The notes below the pieces were generated by a model. The model was given only the letters and a program-made list of their open reading frames with translations, was not told where the DNA came from and ran no database searches. A program made the position numbers and the translations under genes. This document shows positions 14,481-21,684 of a DNA stretch of 21,684 nt, in pieces. Positions within the stretch are counted from its first letter, which is position 1, and each line of letters starts with the position of its first letter. Source of the stretch: CAYGZM01 sp964354365 (GTDB lineage: Bacteria; Planctomycetota; Phycisphaerae; Sedimentisphaerales; Anaerobacaceae); assembly GCA_964354365.1 (NCBI GenBank), contig CAYGZM010000059.1, positions 1-21,684 of the forward strand, given 5' to 3'.

Positions 14481-14548
14481 TGACACTATGCGGCTCGCCG
14501 GCCAGAATGCGAGTACCTCTGCGTTCTACTTCAGGGCAACCAGATGAC

Positions 14549-14577
14549 TTGCATTGGAAGCGGCGGGGTCTTATACT
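14549..14577 (+). promoter_or_regulatory. Candidate promoter of the GH2 gene
   Basis: TTGCAT (14549-14554), 17 bp, TATACT (14572-14577). It lies after the terminator and about 90 bp before the GH2 ATG. The -10 matches consensus at five of six bases. Confidence 0.5.
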
Positions 14578-14666
14578 ATGGAGTCAGAGTTGGCCAGGCT
14601 TTGAAATAGAAGGATATTGCAGATGGCTCAGGGAAATAGGGGGCAGGAAGAAAGGGGCACAGCGTA

Positions 14667-17042
14667 ATGAAGACGAAGCTCAGTGGGGTCCGTGCGGCGT
14701 TGTGCGCCGCGGCAATCGCGTGCTTATGCAACGTGAATACGGGTGTGGCGGGGTCGGATTTTCGGACGGTTGAGAGCTTTGACCTGGGCTGGAAGTTCTT
14801 CAAAGGAGAGGCAAAAGGGGCCGAACAGAGCAGTTACGACGATTTGACGTGGGAGAGGATTGACGCGCCACACGACTGGAGCATCGAAGGGCCTTTCGCA
14901 AAAGACAGCGTCAGCAAAGCAGGCGGAGGGTATCTTCCACTTGGGATTGGGTGGTACAGGAAGGACTTCATGCTTGGTCCCAGGCAGAAGGAGATGAAGG
15001 TATTCATACAGTTCGACGGCGTGTATAAGAACAGCGATGTCTGGATCAACGGGCAGCACCTGGGGAAACGCTGGTACGGGTATGTGAGCTTCGAATACGA
15101 TCTGACGCCGCACATCAAGTGGGGCGCATCGAACGTCATAGCAGTCCGCGTGGACAATTCAGAACAAACGTGCCGGTGGTATTCAGGCTCGGGCATCTAC
15201 AGGCACGTCTGGCTGACGCTGACAAACAGGTTGCACGTCGGGCACTGGGGGACATACGTAACGACGCCGGAGGTCTCGCCGGATTCGGCGACGGTCAGCG
15301 TAAAGACGCTGGTCAAGAACGAATACGAGACTGCGAAGGACTGCACACTCAAGACGGCTATTCTTGACGGCAGGGGCAGGCGCGTCGGCGACGCCGAATC
15401 CGAGCAGACGATTCCGGCGGGCGGAGAATTTGAGTTTTCGCAGGAGATGAAGGTCAGCGAGCCGGTTTTGTGGTCTGTGAAGTCGCCGAATCTTTACTAC
15501 CTGCACACTATGGTAATAGAGGACGGCAGGGTCGTGGACAAGTATCTTACGCTTTTCGGGATTCGGCAGGTCAGGTGGGACCCGGAGAAAGGGCTTCTTG
15601 TGAACGATGAGCCGGTGTTGATGAAGGGCGTGTGCATCCACCACGATCTTGGCGCACTTGGCGCGGCGTTTAATTACAGGGCGATGGAAAGAAGACTCGA
15701 GGTGCTCAAGAGCGTGGGGTGCAATGCGATCCGAACGAGCCACAATCCGCCCGCGCCCGAACTGCTGGATATGTGCGACAGGATGGGATTCCTTGTGATT
15801 GACGAGGCGTTCGACAAGTGGGGAGGGAAAAACCACGCGACGTGGGCCGAGGACTGGGAGAAGGATTTGAGCTCTATGCTGCGGCGCGACAGGAATCACC
15901 CGTCGGTAGTGCTGTGGAGCGTAGGTAACGAGGTGGCGGGACAGGAGACGAAAGAGACTCAGGACAAGCTGCGGATGTTAGTGGATTACGTGCATAAGGC
16001 CGAGCCGTCGCGGAAGGTGACGTGCGGGACGTTTCCGACATACACGCCGGATTTCGCGGCTGTCCAGGACATAGCGGGGCTGAATTATCAGGAGCAGTGG
16101 TTCGACAAGTACAGACAGAACGATCCGAATATCATCATTATCAGCACTGAAAGCTATGCTTATTATCGGGGTCGCGGCGATACGCACAGGGCGTTTTATG
16201 CGATGAATCCGTGGTTCGACGCGCTGAAGAATGACTATGTGGTCGGGTCGTTCGTGTGGACGGGCATTGACTATCTCGGCGAGGCGGCAGCCGGGTGGCC
16301 GTGTCACGGGTGGAACTGCAGCCTGATTGATACGTGCGGTTTTCGCAGGCCGATATCATATCTTCACCAGAGCCTGTGGTCGGATGTGCCGATGGTTTAC
16401 ATTGCTGTTATGGACGATTCTCTGGATGTTGCCGCTCCAACGAAGGACCACTGGGACTGGCCGAAAATGGTGTCGCACTGGACGCTGCCTAAGCTCGAGG
16501 GCAAGGATGTGAAGGTGGTGACATTCACGAACTGCCAGAGCGTCGAGCTGTCGTTGAACGGGGTGTCGTGCGGCGAGAAGAAGCTGGCGGACTTTGAGGA
16601 CAGGATGATAACGTGGGACGTGCCTTGCCTGCCGGGCGTGATCAAGGCGGTGGGCAAGAGTCCGGGGGGCGTTGTCTGCTGGGACGAATTGATAACAGCG
16701 GGCAAGGCGGCGGCGATTGAACTGAAGGCGGATCGTCCGGCAATCTGGGCGGACGGACGGGACTTGTGTTATGTAGAGGTCAGCGTTGTCGATGCCAATG
16801 GAATTGTTGTTCCGGATTCGTCGAATTTGATCCGTTTCGATGTTTTAGGCGAAGGGAAGATTGTCGGCGTGGACAATGGAGACCTCTGGAGCGACGAGCC
16901 ATATAAAGCCGAGCAGAGAAAGGCGTTCAACGGCAGATGTATGGTGATCCTGCAATCCACAGAAAGACCCGGCCAAATCAGCCTCGTCGCCACGTCGGAG
17001 GGGCTATCACAGGGCGAGCTGACCATCGAGGCCGAGAGATAG
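14667..17042 (+). CDS. Secreted GH2 beta-galactosidase-like glycoside hydrolase
   Basis: 791 residues, ATG after GAAAGGGG. A signal peptide is likely (KTKLSGVRAALCAAAIACLCNV, cleavage near VAG-SD at about 29-30). Next comes the GH2 jelly-roll sugar-binding domain (LGWKFFKGE, DAPHDWSIEGPF, GWYRKDF, DGVYKNSDVWINGQHLG, YGYVSFEYDLT, RWYSGSGIYRHVWL). The immunoglobulin-like domain is at about 195-300. The catalytic barrel follows with KGVCIHHDLGALGAA, CNAIRTSHNPPAPELLDMCDRMGFLVIDEAFD, HPSVVLWSVGNE (acid/base E422) and IIIISTES (nucleophile E495). Two C-terminal beta domains follow (DUF4982-like and a bacterial Ig-like end). Such enzymes release beta-galactosyl or related residues outside the cytoplasm; exact specificity cannot be read. 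It is complete and monocistronic. The nearby GH53 remnant suggests a former galactan-use region. Confidence 0.92.
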   Translation: MKTKLSGVRAALCAAAIACLCNVNTGVAGSDFRTVESFDLGWKFFKGEAKGAEQSSYDDLTWERIDAPHDWSIEGPFAKDSVSKAGGGYLPLGIGWYRKDFMLGPRQKEMKVFIQFDGVYKNSDVWINGQHLGKRWYGYVSFEYDLTPHIKWGASNVIAVRVDNSEQTCRWYSGSGIYRHVWLTLTNRLHVGHWGTYVTTPEVSPDSATVSVKTLVKNEYETAKDCTLKTAILDGRGRRVGDAESEQTIPAGGEFEFSQEMKVSEPVLWSVKSPNLYYLHTMVIEDGRVVDKYLTLFGIRQVRWDPEKGLLVNDEPVLMKGVCIHHDLGALGAAFNYRAMERRLEVLKSVGCNAIRTSHNPPAPELLDMCDRMGFLVIDEAFDKWGGKNHATWAEDWEKDLSSMLRRDRNHPSVVLWSVGNEVAGQETKETQDKLRMLVDYVHKAEPSRKVTCGTFPTYTPDFAAVQDIAGLNYQEQWFDKYRQNDPNIIIISTESYAYYRGRGDTHRAFYAMNPWFDALKNDYVVGSFVWTGIDYLGEAAAGWPCHGWNCSLIDTCGFRRPISYLHQSLWSDVPMVYIAVMDDSLDVAAPTKDHWDWPKMVSHWTLPKLEGKDVKVVTFTNCQSVELSLNGVSCGEKKLADFEDRMITWDVPCLPGVIKAVGKSPGGVVCWDELITAGKAAAIELKADRPAIWADGRDLCYVEVSVVDANGIVVPDSSNLIRFDVLGEGKIVGVDNGDLWSDEPYKAEQRKAFNGRCMVILQSTERPGQISLVATSEGLSQGELTIEAER

Positions 17043-17220
17043 CCTCGCACACGCCGACATAGGCGGCCAGCGCCCCACAAAGAAGACACACAACAAGCTG
17101 CGACCGTAAGGGAGCAGATAAGCTAAGATAGTGGGTGCGAGTCCACTCCCCGTTTAGCGGCTGGCGGTACGCTGGCCCCTGGTTAGCCCCGCCGCCTGTG
17201 GGCGGGGTCATATTTCGTGG

Positions 17221-17265
17221 CACGGGCTTCCAGCCCGTGTTTGTACCACGGGCATTCTGCCCGTG
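17221..17265. repeat. Paired CACGGGC hairpins
   Basis: Two hairpins with identical 7-bp stems CACGGGC/GCCCGTG and different 5-nt loops (TTCCA at 17228-17232, ATTCT at 17254-17258) lie 26 bp apart. A third element at 17658-17687 has GTAGG/CCTAC outside and ATGGGC-TTCA-GCCCAT inside. Confidence 0.8.
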
Positions 17266-17373
17266 CGTTCCAACAAATACCGCCCCGGAGCATCCTCTTT
17301 ACCCACTCCCCGTTTAGCCGTCGCCGGAACGGCGACGCATGATTTTACCCCCACCCCGCGCCGTCCCACATTA

Positions 17374-17478
17374 GTCCGACCTGTCCTACTCGTCCAACCT
17401 GTCCGATTTGTCCGACCCCTCTCTTTATCACCTTAAAATCCGCCTTCACCTAATCTGAAATCTTAAATCTGAAATCCA
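17374..17478. repeat. 9-bp-period and 7-bp-period degenerate arrays
   Basis: GTCC recurs at 17374, 17383, 17392, 17401 and 17410, an exact 9-bp period. TAATCTG, AAATCTT, AAATCTG and AAATCCA follow directly at 17451-17478 with a 7-bp period. Neither is coding. Confidence 0.8.
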
Positions 17479-17779
17479 TTCCCTCCCCCCCATCCAAGGC
17501 CAGATTCCGCCCACTCCGTTGATTAGCCCCCCGGACCTGCGCCGGGGGTTCTTCCCTGTCCGCCCCGCCGCGCAAGCCATGTAGTGTCTGCAACTTCTTT
17601 GCACACGCAGAATCTAATCCGCAATCCACGATCCTGCCCCCGGCGGAGTCGAAGCCCGTAGGATGGGCTTCAGCCCATGCAGCCTACCCGCAGGGTGTGC
17701 ACTGCACGCCATTTCCAGCCGTATTGCTGTTTTAGCCAAAATACCATAGAATCCCCCGTGCGAAAAATAGGCCTAACCA

Positions 17780-17808
17780 TTGCCAATATACCCGTAAGAT
17801 TGTATAAT
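17780..17808 (+). promoter_or_regulatory. Sigma70-type promoter of the TIR-WD40-GTPase gene
   Basis: TTGCCA (17780-17785), 17 bp, TATAAT (17803-17808). The start would be near 17815, giving a leader of about 50 nt. A second TATAAT at 17831-17836 lacks a clear -35 partner but may be an alternative. Confidence 0.65.
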
Positions 17809-17864
17809 CTGCTCGTGTAAGGCCAGGCTATATAATCAGTGGTTAGACACAGGGACGACAATCG

Positions 17865-20800
17865 ATGCCCCATACACCTGACTTTGAGTTCGATGTATTC
17901 CTCAGCCACAGCTCGCACGACAAGGCCGTAGTCAGCGACCTCGCCGAGCGCCTCAAGGCCGATGGCCTCCGGGTCTGGTTTGATCAATGGCAAATCAAGC
18001 CAGGCGACAACATCCCGCATAAGATCGAGGAAGGCCTTGAGCACTCCCGCGTCCTCGTCCTATGCATGTCCACTAATGCCTTCGCCTCCGACTGGGCGAC
18101 CCTGGAGAGCCAGACGTTCCGCTTTCGCGACCCGCTCAACAAGGACCGCCGCTTCATCCCCCTACGCTTAGACAAGGCCCCCGTCAAAGGATCCTTGGCC
18201 CAATTCCTCTACATCTCATGGCTCAAAAAGGACTGCAACAAAGAATATCCCAATCTCCTCGAAGCCTGCCGCCCGCCTCCCGAAGCTAGCACAGTTGAAG
18301 GTCAGCGGCCAGACATAGTTGCCAATCTCAACTACGACCACACTATACTGGCGTTCGCGTTTAGCGCTGATGGCAAGCATGCTTTTGCTAGCGCTCACGA
18401 TCACAAACTGCGGATGTGGGAGGTAGTGAAGGGCCGTTGTGTGCGCAAGTACCTAGGCCATGACGGCTGGATCCGCTGCGTGGCACTTAGCGCAGATCAA
18501 CGCCGCGTAGTCACGGGCTCAAATGACGGAACACTGCGGCTTTGGGACGTTGAGTCGAAGCGGTGCTTGTCCGTTTTTGAAGTCCGTCAAAAACGTAAAT
18601 CTTTCTTGGGGATAGCGTGGCCAGCCCACGGAGAAAACGCCGTGCCACTTTGCGTGGCATGGGCCGTCAATGTACCCCGCTTCGTTGCGGGCTGTGACGA
18701 CAATACTGTGCGTGTGTGGGACACAAAGGATGGGCTATGTTTACGATTGTTGAAAGGCCACAGGTCCGTCGTCTCCTGTGTTGCGTTGAGTGCCGACGGG
18801 CAACATGTCGCTTCCGCCTCGCAAGACAATACCGTACGCATTTGGGACGTAAAGAGCGGTCGTTGCACGAGAGTATTTGGGGGCCATACCTCCAATGTTT
18901 CAGCCGTGAGGTGGAGCGCTGATGGTCGCAATATCATTAGCGGGTCAGATGACACAACCGTGCGGCTGTGGGACCTACAGACGGGACGCTGCCTCCGCGT
19001 CCTCGAAGGCCACACAAACTTTGTCATTGGCGTGGCCTGGAGCGCCGACCAACGCCGCGCACTCTCTGTGTCCTATGACAAGACCATGCGTCTATGGGAC
19101 GTGGAGACGGGGCGCTGCCTCCGCGTCCTCGAAGGCCACGCAGACCCCGTGCAGACCGTGGCGTGGAGCGCCGACGGGTGCCACGCATTCTCCGGCGACG
19201 CCAGCGGCGGCATCCGCGTGTGGGACCTGTCGCAGTTTCTCACCAAGACGCCAACACCCCAAGCCCCTGCGTCCGCCCCGCCCCTCGCGCCGGACCAGGT
19301 CCAATACACCAACGCCAAAGTCCTCCTCGTCGGCAGCAGCGCTGCAGGGAAAACTGGTCTCTTTCACCGCCTAGCCTCGGACATTTATAAGGAAACCGAC
19401 TCCACTGTCGGAGCATGGGCCACCCAGTGGAAACTCCCACTCGAAACCAGGGACGGCGTCGACCGGGAGATCTGGCTCTGGGACTTCGGCGGCCAGGCCG
19501 ACCAGCGACTTATCCACCAACTCTACATGGATCAGACGCATCTTGCCGCCTTAGTCTTCGATCCGCAGAAAGACGACCTCTTCGATACCCTCGCGCACTG
19601 GGATCGCGACCTGACCCGCGCCGCCACCCAGAACTTCCGCAAATTGCTCGTCGCCGCCCGGATCGACGCCGGTGGCCTGCGGTCCGTCAGCCGAGCCCAG
19701 ATCGAAGCCTTTGCCGCCGAACACGGATTCGCGCGTTACCTCGAAACCAGCGCCAAGGAGAACATCGGCTGCGCCGAGCTCAAGGCAGCGATCATTGACT
19801 TGATCGACTGGGACCAGATCGCCGAGCGCACCACGCCTGCCCTGTTCAAGCGGCTCAAGGATGAAATCATCCGCCTCAAGGACGAGCAGCGCGTCCTGAT
19901 GCGCTTCAACGACCTCCGCGAGGCCCTGACCTTGCGCCTCGGCGGCCAGCGGTTTTCAGACGACGAGCTCAAAGCCGTCATCTCCTTGCTGGCCGGGCCC
20001 GGCGTGGTCTGGGAGCTGGGCTTCGGCTCCTGGATCCTGCTCCAACCCGAGCTGATCAACTCGCACGCCCAAGCGGTGATCCGCAGCCTCCGCGAAGACG
20101 AGCGCGAGATCGGCTGCATTGCCGAGGAAAAAGTGCTGGCTGGAGATATCGCCTTTCCCAAAGCAAAACCGCCGCTGGAGCTGGACGACGAGCGGATTGT
20201 CTTGCTGGCCATGCATCAAATCCTGGTGGACCGCGGCCTCTGCCTGCGAGACGCGGACCCGGACGCCAAGAGGCCGACGATGCTCATCTTCCCCAGCTAC
20301 GCCCGGCGGGAACGGCCCGACCTCGTCGAGCATCCGTCCGTGATTGTGAGCTACCGGTTCAACGGCTTTCTCGACGATATCTACGCCACTCTCGTCGTCC
20401 GCCTTCACCACACCGAGCCATTCGAGCGCGACCAACTCTGGCGGGATGCAGCCGACTTCAAGACGATGACGGATCGCCGTCTCGGCGTCAAGCTCACCCG
20501 CCGAGCCGACGGCACCGGAGAGCTTGAGGTGTACTTCGACCCCGAAATCCCCGTCGAAGAGATGATGATCTTCAGCAAGTACGTCCACGAGCACCTATTG
20601 AAAAAGGCCAAAGACGTCGTTCGCCTCCGCCACTACGTCTGTAAGAAATGCAGAACGCCCGTCGCAAACCGTGAAGTGGCGATGAAGCGCCTGGCCGACA
20701 AAGGCAAGAAAGCCACCATCATCTGCGTGGACTGTGAGAAGCGAGTGAACCTCTGGGACGACCTGGAGGCACGCTTCGCCGACCCAGAGGTCCAACGCAG

Positions 20801-21293
20801 AGTCCGGCAGCTCGAGGACCAATCGAAGGCCGTCCGCGACAGCGAGAGCAAGGAGCGAGTCCTCGTCGGCGAGGTTATCTCGACCGTAGCCCTGGCCGGC
20901 CAAATCAGCCGCGAATTCAGCGTCAGCGACCACGGCATCGACATGGAGTTCGAATTCAAGAACGACGCCGGCCAGGCCACCGGCAAGAAGCTATATCTTC
21001 AGCTAAAGTCCGGCGATTCCTACCTCCGCACCCGAAAGAGCGATGGCGCCGAGATATTCGACATCAAAAAGCCACGCCACGCCGAGTATTGGATGGCCCA
21101 GGCATTCCCCGTCATGCTGGTCATCCGCAACTCCAAAGGCGAAATCCGCTGGATGGAAGTCCGCGATTGGCTCAAGCGCGAAACTGACAACGGAAAGAAA
21201 ACCGTCAACCAAATCATCTTCAAGGGCGAGCGATTCGACGTAATGAGCGTCCGCCGCTGGCGAGACAACGCCCTAACCAACGATTCGCCCTAA
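17865..21293 (+). CDS. TIR-WD40-GTPase-COR-like-zinc ribbon-DUF4365 fusion protein, putative defence protein
   Basis: 1142 residues, ATG with AGGGA 9 bases upstream. Domains in order follow. TIR (about 9-125): FDVFLSHSSHDK, GLRVWFDQWQIKPGD, and SDWATLES with E81 as candidate NADase catalytic Glu. Seven WD40 blades (about 155-456): WD/WE at 185, 227, 285, 327, 369, 411, 453, with 42-residue spacing except for blade 3, which has 16 extra residues. A Pro/Ala linker leads to a Ras/Roc-like GTPase (about 482-650): P-loop GSSAAGKTG (490-498), WDFGGQ switch II (539-544) and ETSAK (627-631), but ARID (598-601) where NKxD is expected. A COR-like winged region (about 660-920; SWILLQPELINS, IFPSYARRERPDL, YATLVVRLHH) follows. 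A zinc ribbon has C926, C929, C954, C957. DUF4365 (about 1000-1115), a PD-(D/E)XK-type fold, shows GID (D1026) and YLQLKSGDSY (Q1046, K1048). It is soluble and C-ending in codon use, unlike the rnf genes. A plausible role is phage-sensing with GTP-controlled effectors; no function is shown. Confidence 0.88.
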   Translation: MPHTPDFEFDVFLSHSSHDKAVVSDLAERLKADGLRVWFDQWQIKPGDNIPHKIEEGLEHSRVLVLCMSTNAFASDWATLESQTFRFRDPLNKDRRFIPLRLDKAPVKGSLAQFLYISWLKKDCNKEYPNLLEACRPPPEASTVEGQRPDIVANLNYDHTILAFAFSADGKHAFASAHDHKLRMWEVVKGRCVRKYLGHDGWIRCVALSADQRRVVTGSNDGTLRLWDVESKRCLSVFEVRQKRKSFLGIAWPAHGENAVPLCVAWAVNVPRFVAGCDDNTVRVWDTKDGLCLRLLKGHRSVVSCVALSADGQHVASASQDNTVRIWDVKSGRCTRVFGGHTSNVSAVRWSADGRNIISGSDDTTVRLWDLQTGRCLRVLEGHTNFVIGVAWSADQRRALSVSYDKTMRLWDVETGRCLRVLEGHADPVQTVAWSADGCHAFSGDASGGIRVWDLSQFLTKTPTPQAPASAPPLAPDQVQYTNAKVLLVGSSAAGKTGLFHRLASDIYKETDSTVGAWATQWKLPLETRDGVDREIWLWDFGGQADQRLIHQLYMDQTHLAALVFDPQKDDLFDTLAHWDRDLTRAATQNFRKLLVAARIDAGGLRSVSRAQIEAFAAEHGFARYLETSAKENIGCAELKAAIIDLIDWDQIAERTTPALFKRLKDEIIRLKDEQRVLMRFNDLREALTLRLGGQRFSDDELKAVISLLAGPGVVWELGFGSWILLQPELINSHAQAVIRSLREDEREIGCIAEEKVLAGDIAFPKAKPPLELDDERIVLLAMHQILVDRGLCLRDADPDAKRPTMLIFPSYARRERPDLVEHPSVIVSYRFNGFLDDIYATLVVRLHHTEPFERDQLWRDAADFKTMTDRRLGVKLTRRADGTGELEVYFDPEIPVEEMMIFSKYVHEHLLKKAKDVVRLRHYVCKKCRTPVANREVAMKRLADKGKKATIICVDCEKRVNLWDDLEARFADPEVQRRVRQLEDQSKAVRDSESKERVLVGEVISTVALAGQISREFSVSDHGIDMEFEFKNDAGQATGKKLYLQLKSGDSYLRTRKSDGAEIFDIKKPRHAEYWMAQAFPVMLVIRNSKGEIRWMEVRDWLKRETDNGKKTVNQIIFKGERFDVMSVRRWRDNALTNDSP
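18987..19139 (+). repeat. Near-identical WD40 blade segments inside the TIR gene
   Basis: A 27-base stretch at 18987-19013 recurs exactly at 19113-19139, offset 126 bases, which is one 42-residue blade. It encodes the RCLRVLEGH segment. Synonymous identity over this length points to recent blade duplication or gene conversion. Confidence 0.85.
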
Positions 21294-21351
21294 AGCCCCC
21301 CACCCCCGCCTCTACCCCTCACTCAAAAACCTTCCACACTTGGCGCACCAC

Positions 21352-21375
21352 ATAAGTATATACGCATATACTTAT
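21352..21375. promoter_or_regulatory. 10-bp inverted repeat downstream of the TIR gene
   Basis: ATAAGTATAT (21352-21361) and ATATACTTAT (21366-21375) are perfect inverted repeats around ACGC. ATATAC also recurs every 8 bp (21358, 21366, 21374). There is no T-run, so it is a poor terminator; it may be a protein site or part of a repeat array. Confidence 0.5.
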
Positions 21376-21390
21376 ATACTCTTAAGCCCA

Positions 21391-21426
21391 AATCCGTATA
21401 ATCTGCGTAATCCGCGTAATCCGTGG
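21391..21426. repeat. Four-copy 9-bp degenerate array
   Basis: AATCCGTAT, AATCTGCGT, AATCCGCGT and AATCCGTGG are contiguous 9-bp units. Confidence 0.85.
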
Positions 21427-21442
21427 TTAATGAAGAATTAAC

Positions 21443-21471
21443 TTGACACCAAACAGTCTTTGATGTATAAT
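21443..21471 (+). promoter_or_regulatory. Perfect consensus sigma70 promoter
   Basis: TTGACA (21443-21448), exactly 17 bp, TATAAT (21466-21471). Start near 21478. All twelve positions match consensus and spacing is optimal, yet no convincing gene follows within the window. Confidence 0.75.
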
Positions 21472-21499
21472 ATATATCTAACAATAGCGGATTCTTGAT

Positions 21500-21634
<135 letters not shown>

Positions 21635-21684
21635 GTCAATTATGCAAAACAAACCCAATTCTCCAAACGACAAAACTACCGCAA

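Larger units (their letters stand above)
17143..17548. repeat. Four REP-like units: TTAG followed by a GC-rich hairpin
   Basis: Each unit is TTAG plus C and then a stem. Unit 1 has TTAG at 17154 and stem 17159-17177 (two wobbles). Unit 2 has TTAG at 17183 and CCCCGCC/GGCGGGG (17187-17193, 17201-17207). Unit 3 has TTAG at 17314 and CGTCGCC/GGCGACG (17319-17325, 17331-17337). Unit 4 has TTAG at 17523 and CCCCCGG/CCGGGGG (17528-17534, 17542-17548). Units 1 and 3 share the 16-mer CCACTCCCCGTTTAGC (17143-17158, 17303-17318); unit 4 has CCACTCC plus GTTGATTAGC before its stem. Stems differ in sequence but keep pairing, so the structure rather than the sequence is conserved. Confidence 0.75.
17043..17864. 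other. 820-bp non-coding repeat field before the TIR gene
   Basis: No gene is supported. In order it holds REP-like TTAG hairpins (17143-17548), a pair of CACGGGC hairpins (17221-17265), a 9-bp-period array (17374-17413), a 7-bp-period array (17451-17478), a cruciform (17658-17687), and the promoter of the TIR gene (17780-17808). Confidence 0.7.

Noticed and set aside
17135..17317. 60-codon frame in the repeat field
   Set aside because: Its codons are the palindromes themselves; no start signal or domain.

Overview
This window looks like chromosomal DNA of an anaerobic, polysaccharide-degrading bacterium. The best guess is Planctomycetota of the Phycisphaerae/Sedimentisphaerales type. The reasons are the mixture of a clostridial-order rnfCDGEAB operon, secreted glycoside hydrolases, a membrane-anchored zinc-ribbon protein, a TIGR03960-type radical SAM protein, and gene-poor spacers full of short hairpins and text-like short-period repeats. 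This assignment is inference; no rRNA or tRNA is present to test it.

Layout. 1-251 is the 3' end of glyA (serine hydroxymethyltransferase). 273-1455 holds a lone PD-(D/E)XK-like nuclease and a NUDIX-fold protein. 1641-3257 holds a divergent Gfo/Idh/MocA oxidoreductase and a membrane zinc-ribbon protein. 3719-9297 is a complete Rnf complex operon in the order C-D-G-E-A-B, headed by a small RseC-like membrane protein. 9492-9653 is a 53-residue HicB/UPF0150-like protein. 9729-10766 (minus strand) is apbE, the FMN transferase that would flavinylate RnfD and RnfG. 10855-12642 is a radical SAM protein. 12712-13032 (minus) is a GH53 galactanase remnant broken at both ends. 13606-14262 is a uridine kinase, preceded by a cluster of hairpins and followed by a strongly structured, possibly RNA-coding stretch that ends in a clear terminator. 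14667-17042 is a secreted GH2 beta-galactosidase-like enzyme. 17043-17864 is a hairpin and repeat field. 17865-21293 is one very large gene fusing TIR, a seven-bladed WD40 propeller, a Ras/Roc-like GTPase, a COR-like region, a zinc ribbon and a DUF4365 nuclease-like domain. The window closes with more repeats and a perfect sigma70 consensus promoter facing out of the window.

How the genes work together. Rnf couples ferredoxin:NAD+ electron transfer to Na+ or H+ translocation. ApbE supplies covalent FMN to its D and G subunits, and the RseC-like protein at the head of the operon is a plausible accessory. GH2 and the decayed GH53 point to galactan or galactoside use. The TIR-WD40-GTPase-DUF4365 protein is the most interesting item: a one-gene candidate immune or abortive-infection machine that could combine a sensor propeller, a GTPase switch and two possible effectors (TIR NADase and PD-(D/E)XK nuclease). 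It has its own promoter and a C-rich codon usage unlike the G-rich usage of the rnf genes, and it sits between repeat fields, so it looks like a transferred defence island. A second theme is the intergenic DNA: arrays with 7-, 8- or 9-bp periods and hairpin families preceded by TTAG recur across the window, and one 7-bp array lies inside the start region of rnfB.
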